64,000 nucleotides of DNA. It comes from an uncultured Arthrobacter sp. (GTDB lineage: Bacteria > Actinomycetota > Actinomycetes > Actinomycetales > Micrococcaceae). This document shows positions 26,328-35,324 of the stretch, one piece after another. Position 1 is the stretch's first letter, and each line of letters starts with the position of its first letter. The notes under the pieces were generated by a model. The model made no database searches, was not told the origin of the DNA, and was given only the letters and a program-made list of their open reading frames with translations. Made by a program: the position numbers and the translations under genes. The DNA lies in contig NZ_CANLSZ010000005.1 in assembly GCF_947493765.1 (NCBI RefSeq), positions 147,981 through 211,980 of the forward strand, written 5' to 3'.

Positions 26328-27731
26328 ATGCGAACCATCGAACGCGACGTCGTCATTATCGGAGCAGGCCCCTCCGGCCTGACCGCCGCACGGGACCTGA
26401 CGAAGGCCGGACACTCGGTCGCCGTCGTGGAGGCCCGGGACCGGGTGGGAGGCCGCACCCATACCGACATCGTCGACGGGGCGATGCTCGAGGTGGGGGG
26501 CCAGTGGGTCTCACCCGACCAGACCGAGCTCATCGGCCTGCTCGACGAGCTGGGCCTGGGGACGTTCTCCCGCTACCGCGAGGGTGAGTCCGTCTACATC
26601 GGCCCGGCCGGCGGGCCCGTCCGCTACACGGGGGAGATGTTCCCGGTGGGCGAGCACACCCGTGAGGAGATGGAGCGGCTGATCGCCCTCCTGGACCGGC
26701 TCGTCGCCGAGGCGGGTCCCGAGGAGCCCTGGAACCACCCGGACGCCCGCGCGCTCGACACCGTCTCCTTCCACCACTGGCTGCGTCAGCAGTCGGACGA
26801 CGAGGAGGCCTGCAACAACATCGGGCTCTTCATCGCGGGAGGCATGCTGACCAAACCCGCACACGCGTTCTCGACGCTGCAGGCCATCCTCATGGCCGCC
26901 ACGGCCGGATCCTTCTCCAACCTCGTCGACGAGGACTTCATCCTCGACAAGCGCGTCATCGGCGGCATGCAGTCCGTCTCCGAGCGGATGGCCGAGGAGC
27001 TCGGGGAGGACGTGATCCTCGGCAGCCCGGTACGCACCCTGCGCCGGAACGGGACTGACGGGGGCGACGGCGTCACGGTGGTCTCCGACACGGTCACGGT
27101 CCATGCGCGTTACGCGGTCGTCGCCGTGCCGCCCAATCTCTACTCGCGCATCAGCTACGACCCGCCCCTGCCGCGGCGCCAGCACCAGATGCACCAGCAC
27201 CAGTCGCTCGGCCTCGTCATCAAGGTCCACGCCGTCTACGCCACACCGTTCTGGCGGGAGGACGGACTCTCCGGCACCGGTTTCAGCGCCGGCTCGATCG
27301 TGCAGGAGATCTACGACAACTCGAACCACGAGGACCCGCGCGGCACGCTCGTCGGCTTCGTGTCCGACGAGAAGGCCGACGCGATGTTCGAGCTCCCCGA
27401 ACCCGAGCGGCGCACGCGCATCCTGGAGTCGATCGCCGGTTTCCTCGGCCCCCAGGCCCTCGAACCGGAGGTCTACTACGAATCGGACTGGGCCTCGGAG
27501 GAGTGGACCCGCGGCGCCTACGCCTCGAGCTACGACCTCGGCGGCCTCCATCGCTACGGACGGGACCAGCGCACTCCGGTGGGCCCCATCCACTGGTCCT
27601 GCTCGGACATCGCGGCGGAGGGGTACCAGCACGTGGACGGCGCCATCCGGATGGGTAGGCGCACGGCCGCGGCGATCCACGAGGCGCTCGTGTCCGGACT
27701 GCAGCCAGCCGGTTCCGTGAAGGAGGCCTGA
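26328..27731 (+). CDS. Flavin monoamine oxidase, putrescine-oxidase type
   Basis: The 467-residue FAD enzyme begins VVIIGAGPSGLTAARDLTKAGHSVAVVEARDRVGGRTHT, continues with VGGQWVSPDQTELIGLLDELGL, and ends with WSCSDIAAEGYQHVDGAIRMGRRTAAAI, the C-terminal FAD motif of the MAO/putrescine oxidase family. It would oxidise putrescine or a related amine to the aminoaldehyde with release of ammonia and peroxide, feeding the dehydrogenase at 21.8 kb. The ATG has GGGAGG seven bases upstream. Other primary amines cannot be excluded. It lies two bases from the USP gene. Confidence 0.85.
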   Translation: MRTIERDVVIIGAGPSGLTAARDLTKAGHSVAVVEARDRVGGRTHTDIVDGAMLEVGGQWVSPDQTELIGLLDELGLGTFSRYREGESVYIGPAGGPVRYTGEMFPVGEHTREEMERLIALLDRLVAEAGPEEPWNHPDARALDTVSFHHWLRQQSDDEEACNNIGLFIAGGMLTKPAHAFSTLQAILMAATAGSFSNLVDEDFILDKRVIGGMQSVSERMAEELGEDVILGSPVRTLRRNGTDGGDGVTVVSDTVTVHARYAVVAVPPNLYSRISYDPPLPRRQHQMHQHQSLGLVIKVHAVYATPFWREDGLSGTGFSAGSIVQEIYDNSNHEDPRGTLVGFVSDEKADAMFELPEPERRTRILESIAGFLGPQALEPEVYYESDWASEEWTRGAYASSYDLGGLHRYGRDQRTPVGPIHWSCSDIAAEGYQHVDGAIRMGRRTAAAIHEALVSGLQPAGSVKEA

Positions 27732-27733
27732 TC

Positions 27734-28621
27734 ATGCGCTACGTCGTCGGATACACCGCTGACGCACGCGGGCACGACGCCGTGTGCCTCGCCGTCGCGC
27801 TGGCGCGCCGCCAGGAGGCCACCCTCGATCTCGTGCTCGTGACCCCCGAGCACTCCCTGTACGCCGGGACGTACCCGCCGGCCAGGAACTTCGACGGGGT
27901 CCTCTCGGACCAGATGAAGGAGTGGATGGACGAGGGGCTCGCCCTCGTCCCCGCGGACGTCGCGGCCCGCGGCGTGGTGCTGCGGGCGGAATCGAACGCC
28001 GAGGGACTCATGAGGGCCGCCGCCGAGCCGGACGTGGCGCTGATCGTCATCGGTGCCAGCTCGCGCGGGCTGGGCGCCCGGTTCAACGTGGGCAACGTGG
28101 CACGCAGCCTGCTCCACGCCGCCGAGGTCCCCGTGGCGCTCGCGCCGAAGGGCTACCGGCGCATGGAGCCGGTGACCCGCCTGACGTGCGCCGTGGGACG
28201 GCGCGCGGGCGCCGGGGACGTCGTGGAGGTCGCCGTGTCCTCGGCACGCCGTCGTGATCTTCCCCTGCGGCTGGTGTCCCTCGTCCCGCTCGACGCCGGC
28301 CGGCCCGACCCGGACGGGGCCGAGGACGCCGCGGAGCTCCGGCTCCGGGAGGCGGCCGCCTCGATCGGCGGCCAGGTGAGCGTGGAGACGGCGCACGGTA
28401 CCTCCGTCGAGGAGGCCATCGAGTCCATGGAGTGGGACGACGGGGAGATCCTGCTGGTCGGCTCCAGCCGGCTCGCCCAGCACCTGAGGATCTTCCTCGG
28501 CACCACGGCCAACAAGATCCTGCGCACGCTGACCATCCCCATGGTGGTCGTCCCGCGCAGCTACACCTCACCCCGCAGCACGCCCGGACAGGGCGCCCCG
28601 ACCACGGAGACGGACGCATGA
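27734..28621 (+). CDS. Tandem-domain universal stress protein
   Basis: The 295-residue product holds two UspA folds. The first (about 1-140) has RYVVGYTADARGHDAVCLAVALA and LIVIGASSRGLGARFNVGNVARSLLHAAEVPVALAP. The second (about 150-275) has LTCAVGRRAGAGDVVEVAVSSARR and ILLVGSSRLAQHLRIFLGTTANKILRTLTIPMVVVPRS, with a G-x2-G-x9-G(S/T)-type nucleotide site in altered form. It overlaps the APC permease gene by four bases (ATGA), implying coordinated synthesis. ATP binding and regulation of the permease are inferences from USP biology and context. Confidence 0.9.
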   Translation: MRYVVGYTADARGHDAVCLAVALARRQEATLDLVLVTPEHSLYAGTYPPARNFDGVLSDQMKEWMDEGLALVPADVAARGVVLRAESNAEGLMRAAAEPDVALIVIGASSRGLGARFNVGNVARSLLHAAEVPVALAPKGYRRMEPVTRLTCAVGRRAGAGDVVEVAVSSARRRDLPLRLVSLVPLDAGRPDPDGAEDAAELRLREAAASIGGQVSVETAHGTSVEEAIESMEWDDGEILLVGSSRLAQHLRIFLGTTANKILRTLTIPMVVVPRSYTSPRSTPGQGAPTTETDA

Positions 28622-30138
28622 GCATCGAGGAGACCACCAGGACCGAGGGCGGACTGAGCAGGAAGGGCCTGGCCTCCGGGAAGGTGGGACTGGTGGGGGC
28701 CGTCGTGATCGGCGTGTCCTGCGTGGCCCCTGCCTACACACTCACCGCAGCGCTCGGCCCCACCGTGGCGGAGGTAGGCGTGAATCTGCCCGCCATCTTC
28801 CTCGTGGGGTTCATCCCCATGCTGCTCGTGGCGCTGGGCTACCGTGAGCTGAACAACTCCATGCCGGACTCGGGGACCTCCTTCACCTGGGCCACCCGCG
28901 CCTTCGGGCCCTGGGTCGGCTGGATGGGCGGATGGGGGCTGATCGCGGCCACGATCATCGTGCTGTCCAATCTCGCCGCCGTCGCCGTGGACTTCTTCTA
29001 CCTGCTGCTCTCGCAGCTCCTGGGTGATCCGGCCGTCGCCGATCTCACCCTGAATCTTCCGCTCAACATCGCGACGACCCTCGTGTTCATCGCCCTCGCG
29101 TGCTACGTCTCCTACCGCGGGATGGAGACCACCAAGACCGTCCAGTACGTCCTGGTCACCTTCCAGCTGATCGTGCTGGGCTGGTTCGCCGTGGCGGCCT
29201 TCGTCCACGTGGCCAACGGCACCGCCTTCGACGCCACCGGTATCAGCGCCGAGTGGTTCAATCCCTTCGCCGTCGGCTCCTTCTCCGCCTTCGCGGCCGG
29301 GGTGTCCCTGTCGATCTTCATCTACTGGGGCTGGGACGTCACCCTGACCATGAACGAGGAGACCAGGAATCCGGAGAAGACACCGGGCCGGGCCGGTGCG
29401 CTCACCGTCGTCGTCATCGTGGTCATCTACCTCACCGTCGCACTCGCGACGCTCGCCTATGCGGGTATCGGTGACGGCGAGCTCGGTGCCGGCAATCCCG
29501 ACAACCAGGCGAGCATCTTCGCGGCCCTGGCCGGGCCCGTGATGGGTCCCTTCGCCATCCTGATGTCCATGGCGGTCCTGAGCTCCTCGGCCGCCTCGCT
29601 CCAGTCGACCTTCGTCTCCCCGGCGCGCACCCTCCTGGCCATGGGGCACTACACGGCGCTGCCCACGAGCTACGGGCGCATCAGTCCGCAGTACAAGTCC
29701 CCGAGTGTCGCCACCGTGGCTGCGGCCGTCGCCGCGGCGGGCTTCTACGTGTTCACCCGCCTCGTGTCGGAGAACGCGCTGTGGGACACCATCACGGCCC
29801 TCGGGCTCATGATCTGCTTCTACTACGGCATCACGGCGCTCGCCTGCGTCTGGTACTTCCGCGCGCAGGCCTTCACCAGCGGCCGGAACCTGGTCTTCAA
29901 GTTCCTGGCTCCGCTGCTGGGCGGGGTGATCCTCCTGGTCATGTTCGTGAAGACGGCGATGGACTCCATGGATCCCGCCTACGGTTCGGGCTCGGAGCTG
30001 TTCGGCATCGGCATGGTCTTCATCCTCGGCATCGGCGTGATCCTCCTCGGGGCCGTCCTCATGCTCGTCTGGGCCCGGATCAACCCGGCCTTCTTCCGGC
30101 AGGAGATCCTCACGAAGGGCTCGGCACCGAGGCAGTAG
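28618..30138 (+). CDS. APC-superfamily amino acid/polyamine permease
   Basis: A 506-residue transporter of about 12 helices. It begins GLASGKVGLVGAVVIGVSCVAPAYTLTAALGPTVAEVG, the usual helix 1 of the amino acid-polyamine-organocation family. TWATRAFGPWVGWMGGWGLI follows, and LSIFIYWGWDVTLTMNEETRNPEKTPGRA is the helix 6-7 segment. Behind an amine oxidase and between two universal stress proteins it most likely imports putrescine or another amine. It is coupled to the upstream USP by an ATGA overlap. Its C-terminal tail is short. Confidence 0.88.
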   Translation: MSIEETTRTEGGLSRKGLASGKVGLVGAVVIGVSCVAPAYTLTAALGPTVAEVGVNLPAIFLVGFIPMLLVALGYRELNNSMPDSGTSFTWATRAFGPWVGWMGGWGLIAATIIVLSNLAAVAVDFFYLLLSQLLGDPAVADLTLNLPLNIATTLVFIALACYVSYRGMETTKTVQYVLVTFQLIVLGWFAVAAFVHVANGTAFDATGISAEWFNPFAVGSFSAFAAGVSLSIFIYWGWDVTLTMNEETRNPEKTPGRAGALTVVVIVVIYLTVALATLAYAGIGDGELGAGNPDNQASIFAALAGPVMGPFAILMSMAVLSSSAASLQSTFVSPARTLLAMGHYTALPTSYGRISPQYKSPSVATVAAAVAAAGFYVFTRLVSENALWDTITALGLMICFYYGITALACVWYFRAQAFTSGRNLVFKFLAPLLGGVILLVMFVKTAMDSMDPAYGSGSELFGIGMVFILGIGVILLGAVLMLVWARINPAFFRQEILTKGSAPRQ

Positions 30139-30263
30139 CCGCCGGCCGTGGCAGCCGCCCCGATCAACGGTGCACGGGCCGGCCGCTGCGCTAGAGTGAA
30201 CCGACTCTGCGGCGCGGCATCGTCGTGCCGCGGCCGCCACTGATCGAGGAAGAGGAAGTCGCC

Positions 30264-31106
30264 GTGCGCTACGTCGTTGGCTATACCGAGAATGATCGCG
30301 GCAGGGATGCCCTGGAGCTGGCGACCTCCCTGGCCGTCACCCAGGCGGCCGGCATCGATCTGGTCACCGTTCTCGACTGGCCCCAGGACGGCAGTGTGGC
30401 CCCGGGCGGCGTCCGCGCGCAGGAGGCGCTGGACCGCGCGAGCGAGAACGTGCCCGACGGCGTCGAGGTCTCCACGCACGTGCGCCTCGCCGACTCCTTC
30501 GCCGCAGGACTGGTGGAGCTCGCGAACGACATCGATGCCGGCCTGATCGTGATCGGGGCCTCCAGCAACGGACTGCTCCGGCGCTTCACCGTGGGCAGCG
30601 TGGCGAACGCCGTGCTGCACAGCTCCAGCGTCCCGGTGGCCCTCGCGCCGCGCGGCTACCGGCACCGCGCGGCGTTCACCCGCATGACCTGCGCGGTGGG
30701 AACGCGCGCCGGGGCGGAGTCGGTGCTGGAGGTCTCCGTCGAGTCGGCCGCCCGGCGCGGCCTGCCACTGCGGCTGATCTCGCTCGTGGCGCTCGACGTG
30801 CACGAGGCCTCCGACTCGGGTGAGGCCATCAACAGGGCGCACCAGCATGCCGAGTCGGTGCTGGCCCGCGCCGTCGAGCAGCTCCCCGAGGGCCACGAGG
30901 CATCCATCACGGTGGCGCACGGCCGCACCATCGAGGAGGCCATCGACGACATCGAATGGGATGCGGGCGAACTCGTGATCGTGGGCTCCAGCCGGCTGGC
31001 CCAGAATCGCCAGATCTTCCTGGGCTCCACCGCCAACAAGATGCTGCGGGCCCTGCCCGTCCCCATGGTCGTGGTCCCCCGGGACTGGGTGCGCACCCCC
31101 CGCTGA
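30264..31106 (+). CDS. Second tandem-domain universal stress protein
   Basis: A 280-residue paralogue of the USP encoded at 27.7 kb, with the same layout. Domain 1 has RYVVGYTENDRGRDALELATSLA and LIVIGASSNGLLRRFTVGSVANAVLHSSSVPVALAPRGY. Domain 2 has MTCAVGTRAGAESVLEVSVESAARRGLPLRLISLVALD and LVIVGSSRLAQNRQIFLGSTANKMLRALPVPMVVVPR. The GTG start is preceded by AGAGGAAG. It follows the permease by 125 bases and may also have its own promoter there. The two USPs look like products of a local duplication around the permease. Confidence 0.9.
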   Translation: MRYVVGYTENDRGRDALELATSLAVTQAAGIDLVTVLDWPQDGSVAPGGVRAQEALDRASENVPDGVEVSTHVRLADSFAAGLVELANDIDAGLIVIGASSNGLLRRFTVGSVANAVLHSSSVPVALAPRGYRHRAAFTRMTCAVGTRAGAESVLEVSVESAARRGLPLRLISLVALDVHEASDSGEAINRAHQHAESVLARAVEQLPEGHEASITVAHGRTIEEAIDDIEWDAGELVIVGSSRLAQNRQIFLGSTANKMLRALPVPMVVVPRDWVRTPR

Positions 31107-31143
31107 CGGGTGATCCGGCCCTGCGCGTGGGTCAGCGCGTGGG

Positions 31144-32109
31144 TCAGGAAGTGGCGGCCGGGGCCGCGACGGGCTTCCCCGCCGGTCGGGGCTGCCGGCG
31201 CACGGTCCGCACCATGTCGATCGTCAGGAGTACCAGGCCCACCCACACCAGTCCGAACCCGACCCAGCGCTCGAACGGCATCTCCTCGTGGAGGACCAGC
31301 AGGGCGAGGAGGAACTGGAGCACGGGGGCGAGGTACTGGAGCATCCCGATGGTGGTCAGGGGCAACCGGCGTGCCGCGGCCCCGAAGAAGATCAGCGGGA
31401 CGGCGGTGATCACGCCCGAGGCGGCCATGATCCAGAAATGCCCCGGACCCTCGCTCGTGAGGGTCGCGGCACCGCTCGAGGAGAGCCAGAGCATGACGAC
31501 GGCGGCGATGGGGGCGAGGACCACGGTCTCGATGCTCAGGCTCGAGACGGCGTCCACCCTCGAGCCCACCTTCTTCTTCACGAAGCCGTACGTGCCGAAG
31601 GAGAACGCCAGGGTCAGCGCGATCCAGGGGACGGATCCATAGCCGACCGCGAGGACGATCACCGCGAGGACGCCCATCCCGATGGCGGTCCACTGCAGGG
31701 GCCGCAGCCGCTCGTGGAGCACGAGGACGCCCAGCAGGACGGAGACGATCGGATTGATGAAGTAGCCCAGCGAGGCCTCGATCGCCTGGCCCGAGGTGAC
31801 ACCGTACGTGTAGACGAGCCAGTTGACCGCGATCAGCAGGGCCGCGAGGGTGAGCGGCCCGACGATCTGCGGTGTCCGCAGTGCGGTCAGGACCGGCCGC
31901 CACGAACGCATCGCGGTGAGGAGGAGGGCACAGAAGATCAGCGACCACAGCACGCGGTTCGCCACGATCTCCACGGGCCCCGCCGGCGCCAGGATGATGA
32001 AGTAGAGGGGGAGCAGACCCCAGAGACCGTAGGCGCTGACCCCGAAGAGGATGCCCAGGGAATTCTCGCTTCTCACCGGGCGTGGGGATCTTGCCTCTGT
32101 TCTGCTCAC
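31144..32109 (-). CDS. rarD: RarD-type EamA-family transporter
   Basis: This 321-residue, ten-helix protein begins NSLGILFGVSAYGLWGLLPLYFIILAPAGPVEIVANRVLWSLIFC and contains ALLIAVNWLVYTYGVTSGQAIEASLGYFINPIVSVLLGVLVLHERL, the diagnostic RarD segments. RarD was named from chloramphenicol sensitivity studies, but its physiological substrate is uncertain; related EamA proteins export metabolites. The ATG lies just before a repeat-rich spacer divergent to the ferredoxin reductase gene. Confidence 0.9.
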   Translation of the reverse strand: MSRTEARSPRPVRSENSLGILFGVSAYGLWGLLPLYFIILAPAGPVEIVANRVLWSLIFCALLLTAMRSWRPVLTALRTPQIVGPLTLAALLIAVNWLVYTYGVTSGQAIEASLGYFINPIVSVLLGVLVLHERLRPLQWTAIGMGVLAVIVLAVGYGSVPWIALTLAFSFGTYGFVKKKVGSRVDAVSSLSIETVVLAPIAAVVMLWLSSSGAATLTSEGPGHFWIMAASGVITAVPLIFFGAAARRLPLTTIGMLQYLAPVLQFLLALLVLHEEMPFERWVGFGLVWVGLVLLTIDMVRTVRRQPRPAGKPVAAPAATS

Positions 32110-32139
32110 GAGGGCTGAACCATCGGCGTCGCCGTTCTA

Positions 32140-32199
32140 TTCCCGCGGATGTTCCCGACGCTCATTCCCGCGGCTTGTTCCCGCGGCTTGTTCCCGCGG
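32140..32199 (+). repeat. TTCCCGCGG repeats between rarD and fprA
   Basis: TTCCCGCGG occurs at 32140, 32165, 32178 and 32191. The last three have an exact 13-base period with CTTG spacers, and a degenerate copy lies at 32152. The repeats fill much of the 250-base divergent spacer. I see no clear hairpin or promoter in it. Confidence 0.75.
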
Positions 32200-32359
32200 C
32201 GTCGGGGTGTGGTGGCGGGGTGTGGTGTGCTGGATCGCAGGAGACACCGGCCACTATTTTGGCGGGTGTCACCGCGCGGCAATTAGAATGGGTGACTGTG
32301 CGCCTGGTACGCGTCACGGTATCCATCGGGAGCAGTTCCACCGGGAAGAAGGCTATTCA

Positions 32360-33781
32360 GTGTCTACCTCAGCTGCGGGACGACCGCTGCGGGTCGCGAT
32401 CATCGGCGCAGGACCGGCCGGCGTCTACGCTGCCGACATCCTGACGAAGTCGAACGAGGTGCAGGGGGGCGACTTCGCCGTCAGCATCGACCTGTTCGAT
32501 CAGTACCCGGCCCCCTACGGCCTTATCCGCTACGGGGTGGCTCCCGACCACCCGCGGATCAAGGGCATCGTGAACGCACTCCACAAGGTCCTGGACCGGG
32601 GGGACATCCGCTTCCTGGGCAACGTGAACTACGGGCGCGATCTCACCCTCTCCGATCTCCGCCGCTGCTACGACGCGGTGATCTTCGCGACCGGCGCCAT
32701 CAAGGACGCCGATCTTCCCATTCCCGGCGTGGAGCTGGAGGGCTCCTTCGGCGCCGCCGACTTCGTGTCCTGGTACGACGGCCACCCCGATGTGAGCCGG
32801 GACTGGCCGCTGGACGCCACCGAGATCGCGGTGATCGGGAACGGCAACGTGGCGCTCGACACTGCGCGCATCCTCTCCAAGCACGCCGACGATCTCCTCT
32901 CGACGGAGATCCCGGACAACGTCTACGCCGGGCTGCAGGCTTCCCCCGTCACGGATGTGCACGTCTTCGGACGGCGCGGTCCCGCGCAGATCAAGTTCAC
33001 CCCGCTGGAACTGCGGGAACTGTCCCACTCCCGCGACGTCGACATCGTCCTCTACCCGGAGGACTTCGACTTCGACGCCGGTTCGGAGCAGCAGATCGCC
33101 TCGAACAACCAGACCAAGACGATGGTCAAGACACTGACGAACTGGCTCGTCGAGGATGAGCCGACCGGTGCCTCGCGTCGGCTGCACCTGCACTTCCTCC
33201 ACTCGCCGGTCGAGATCCACGACTCGCCGGAGACACCCGGCAGGGTCGCCGGCATGAGGTTCGAACGCACCGAACTGACCGGTGACGGCAGCGTGCGCGG
33301 CACCGGGGAGATGCTCGACTACCCCGTCCAGGCCGTCTACCGCGCCATCGGGTACTTCGGCTCCGAGCTCCCGGAGGTCGGGTTCGACGCCGAGCGCGGT
33401 GTCATCCCCAACGCAGGGGGGCGGGTGATCGACGAGTCCGGCGACCCCGTGCCCGGTCTCTACGCCACCGGATGGATCAAGCGCGGACCGGTGGGGCTGA
33501 TCGGCCACACGAAGGGCGACGCACTCGAGACCATCGGCTTCCTGCTCGAGGACCGGCTCAACCTGCCCGCCGCCGAGAACCCGTCCGAAGCAGCCGTGAC
33601 AGCGCTGCTGGAGGAGCGCGGCGTGCGCTACACCACCTGGGACGGATGGCTGAAGCTCGACGGCCACGAGATGAAGCTCGGCGCGAACTTCGTCAACACC
33701 TCGGGTAACGCCGAGGTCGTCCGCGAGCGCGTCAAGCTCGTACCGCGCGAGGACATGGTGGCCATTTCCCGCGGCGAGTAG
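32360..33781 (+). CDS. fprA: Ferredoxin/adrenodoxin-NADP+ reductase
   Basis: A 473-residue adrenodoxin-reductase-like flavoenzyme. It has RVAIIGAGPAGVYAADILTKS for FAD, FDQYPAPYGLIRYGVAPDHPRIKGI typical of FprA, and IAVIGNGNVALDTARILSK for NADP. YATGWIKRGPVGLIGHTKGDALET completes the C-terminal signature. It transfers electrons between NADPH and ferredoxins that serve P450s or biosynthetic enzymes. The GTG chosen is preceded by GAAGAAGG; the frame remains open upstream into the spacer without family similarity. Confidence 0.93.
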   Translation: MSTSAAGRPLRVAIIGAGPAGVYAADILTKSNEVQGGDFAVSIDLFDQYPAPYGLIRYGVAPDHPRIKGIVNALHKVLDRGDIRFLGNVNYGRDLTLSDLRRCYDAVIFATGAIKDADLPIPGVELEGSFGAADFVSWYDGHPDVSRDWPLDATEIAVIGNGNVALDTARILSKHADDLLSTEIPDNVYAGLQASPVTDVHVFGRRGPAQIKFTPLELRELSHSRDVDIVLYPEDFDFDAGSEQQIASNNQTKTMVKTLTNWLVEDEPTGASRRLHLHFLHSPVEIHDSPETPGRVAGMRFERTELTGDGSVRGTGEMLDYPVQAVYRAIGYFGSELPEVGFDAERGVIPNAGGRVIDESGDPVPGLYATGWIKRGPVGLIGHTKGDALETIGFLLEDRLNLPAAENPSEAAVTALLEERGVRYTTWDGWLKLDGHEMKLGANFVNTSGNAEVVRERVKLVPREDMVAISRGE

Positions 33782-33843
33782 CCCCGCTAGACTGTGACCT
33801 GCCCCACGCCGTCCCGTGGAGCAGGTCATGAAGCGGAGTGTCG

Positions 33844-35205
33844 ATGTCGCCGTCCCGTTCAGTCGCCGCAGCGGCGCTGTCCTCCGAGGCGCTGCAGCGC
33901 ACGGCGCTCGCCGCCCATGAAGCCCTCTGGCAGGGGCGGGTGGAGGGTGATCTCCGCAGCGTCGTCCAGCAGTCCTGGCTGCGATCGCTGTCCTTCCTCC
34001 CGGATCCCTCGACCGCCCAGGCTCACCTCTTCTGCGCGGACGACGAACTCGAGTCCTACCGCCAGTCCCATCCGCTGACCGCGGTCATGCCGGTGATCGA
34101 CCGGCTGCTGGTCCAGCCGAGCCTCCGCGCGGGTCTCCTCGTGGCGGTGGGCGACGAGAACGGCCGGTTGCTCTGGGTCGAGGGCGACCGTGAGCTGCGC
34201 CGGCGGGCCGAGGGCATGCTGTTCGTGGCGGGAGCCGACTGGTCGGAGGCCACGGTGGGCACCAGTGCTCCGGGGACAGCCCTGGCGCTCGGGCGCAGTG
34301 TCCAGATCGCGGGTGCCGAGCACTTCAGTCCCGATGCCCGGCCCTGGAGCTGCACGGCCGTTCCGCTGCACGACCCCGACTCGGGGACGGTGCTCGGGGT
34401 CGTCGACATCACCGGGTCCTCCGATGCCGTGGCTCCGCAGACCCTCTCGCTCGTGGAGGCGGCGGTCGCGGCAGCAGAGGCGCAGCTGAAGATCCACCGC
34501 CTCACGAGCCGCGAGCCCGCGGGTCGGCGGTCGTCCCGGCGGGGCCGCTCCTCGACCGCGCTGTACCGGAACAGTCTGCAGATCCTGGGGAGTGATCGCG
34601 GTGTGCTGCACGTCGGTGGTGCCTCCCTGGAGCTCAGCCTGCGGCACGCCGAACTCCTCACGCTCCTGGCACTGCACCCCGAGGGCCTCACGGCGGAGCA
34701 GCTGGCCGCCATGGTCTACCCCGATGAGGCAGCGGGCGTGACCGTCCGCGCGGAGATGCTCCGACTGCGGAAGGCGCTGGTGCCCTGCGGTGCCGCGATG
34801 GTCACCCAGTCCAGGCCGTACAGGTTGCCGGGCGAACTCGTCGTCGATGCGGTGCAGGTGCTCGGCTATCTGCGGCGGGGAGCCCACCGGACGGCACTCG
34901 GCATCTACCGGGGGCCCGTCCTGCCGCGGTCCCAGGCCCCGGCGATCGTGCGCCTGCGCAGCGAGGTGTCCACGCTGCTGCGCGATGCGGTCCTCAGTGA
35001 CGGCGCGCCGGACGCCGTGATGCAGTACCTGGCACTTCCCGAGGCCGAGGACGACACCGAGGCCTGGGAACTGGCCCTGAGGGTCCTGCCTCCGCGGTCC
35101 CCGAGGAGGGGCGCCGTCGTCGCCCATGTGGAACGGCTGACGGCGGAGCTGGCCGCGCCCCGGCAGGCTCAGGATTCACTGAAGTTTGTCACCGAATCGC
35201 AATAG
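33844..35205 (+). CDS. GAF-domain transcriptional regulator
   Basis: The 453-residue protein opens with ALQRTALAAHEALWQGRVEGDLRSVVQQSWLRSL, the N terminus shared with AcoR-type activators. A GAF-like sensor follows (about 60-215; WVEGDRELRRRAEGMLFVAGADWSEATVGTSAPGTALALG). A C-terminal winged-helix region has GLTAEQLAAMVYPDEAAGVTVRAEMLRLRKAL. There is no sigma-54 AAA domain. Relatives sit beside acetaldehyde dehydrogenase genes, and one lies 2.2 kb downstream here with DUF779. The ATG used has CGGAG five bases upstream; a GTG two codons earlier is possible. Confidence 0.82.
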   Translation: MSPSRSVAAAALSSEALQRTALAAHEALWQGRVEGDLRSVVQQSWLRSLSFLPDPSTAQAHLFCADDELESYRQSHPLTAVMPVIDRLLVQPSLRAGLLVAVGDENGRLLWVEGDRELRRRAEGMLFVAGADWSEATVGTSAPGTALALGRSVQIAGAEHFSPDARPWSCTAVPLHDPDSGTVLGVVDITGSSDAVAPQTLSLVEAAVAAAEAQLKIHRLTSREPAGRRSSRRGRSSTALYRNSLQILGSDRGVLHVGGASLELSLRHAELLTLLALHPEGLTAEQLAAMVYPDEAAGVTVRAEMLRLRKALVPCGAAMVTQSRPYRLPGELVVDAVQVLGYLRRGAHRTALGIYRGPVLPRSQAPAIVRLRSEVSTLLRDAVLSDGAPDAVMQYLALPEAEDDTEAWELALRVLPPRSPRRGAVVAHVERLTAELAAPRQAQDSLKFVTESQ

Positions 35206-35324
35206 AGCATCGCAATCCGGGCCACCTTGCAGCTACCGTTGTATCCGGTGGCCGACGTGCCCGGCGGGCAATGCTGCCTGCTGGTCCGGATCACCGCAGA
35301 ATGCACTTCCAAAAGGGGATCTTC

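Noticed and set aside
33844..35205. GAF regulator as a sigma-54 activator (AcoR)
   Set aside because: The N terminus is AcoR-like but the AAA+ domain with its GAFTGA motif is absent.
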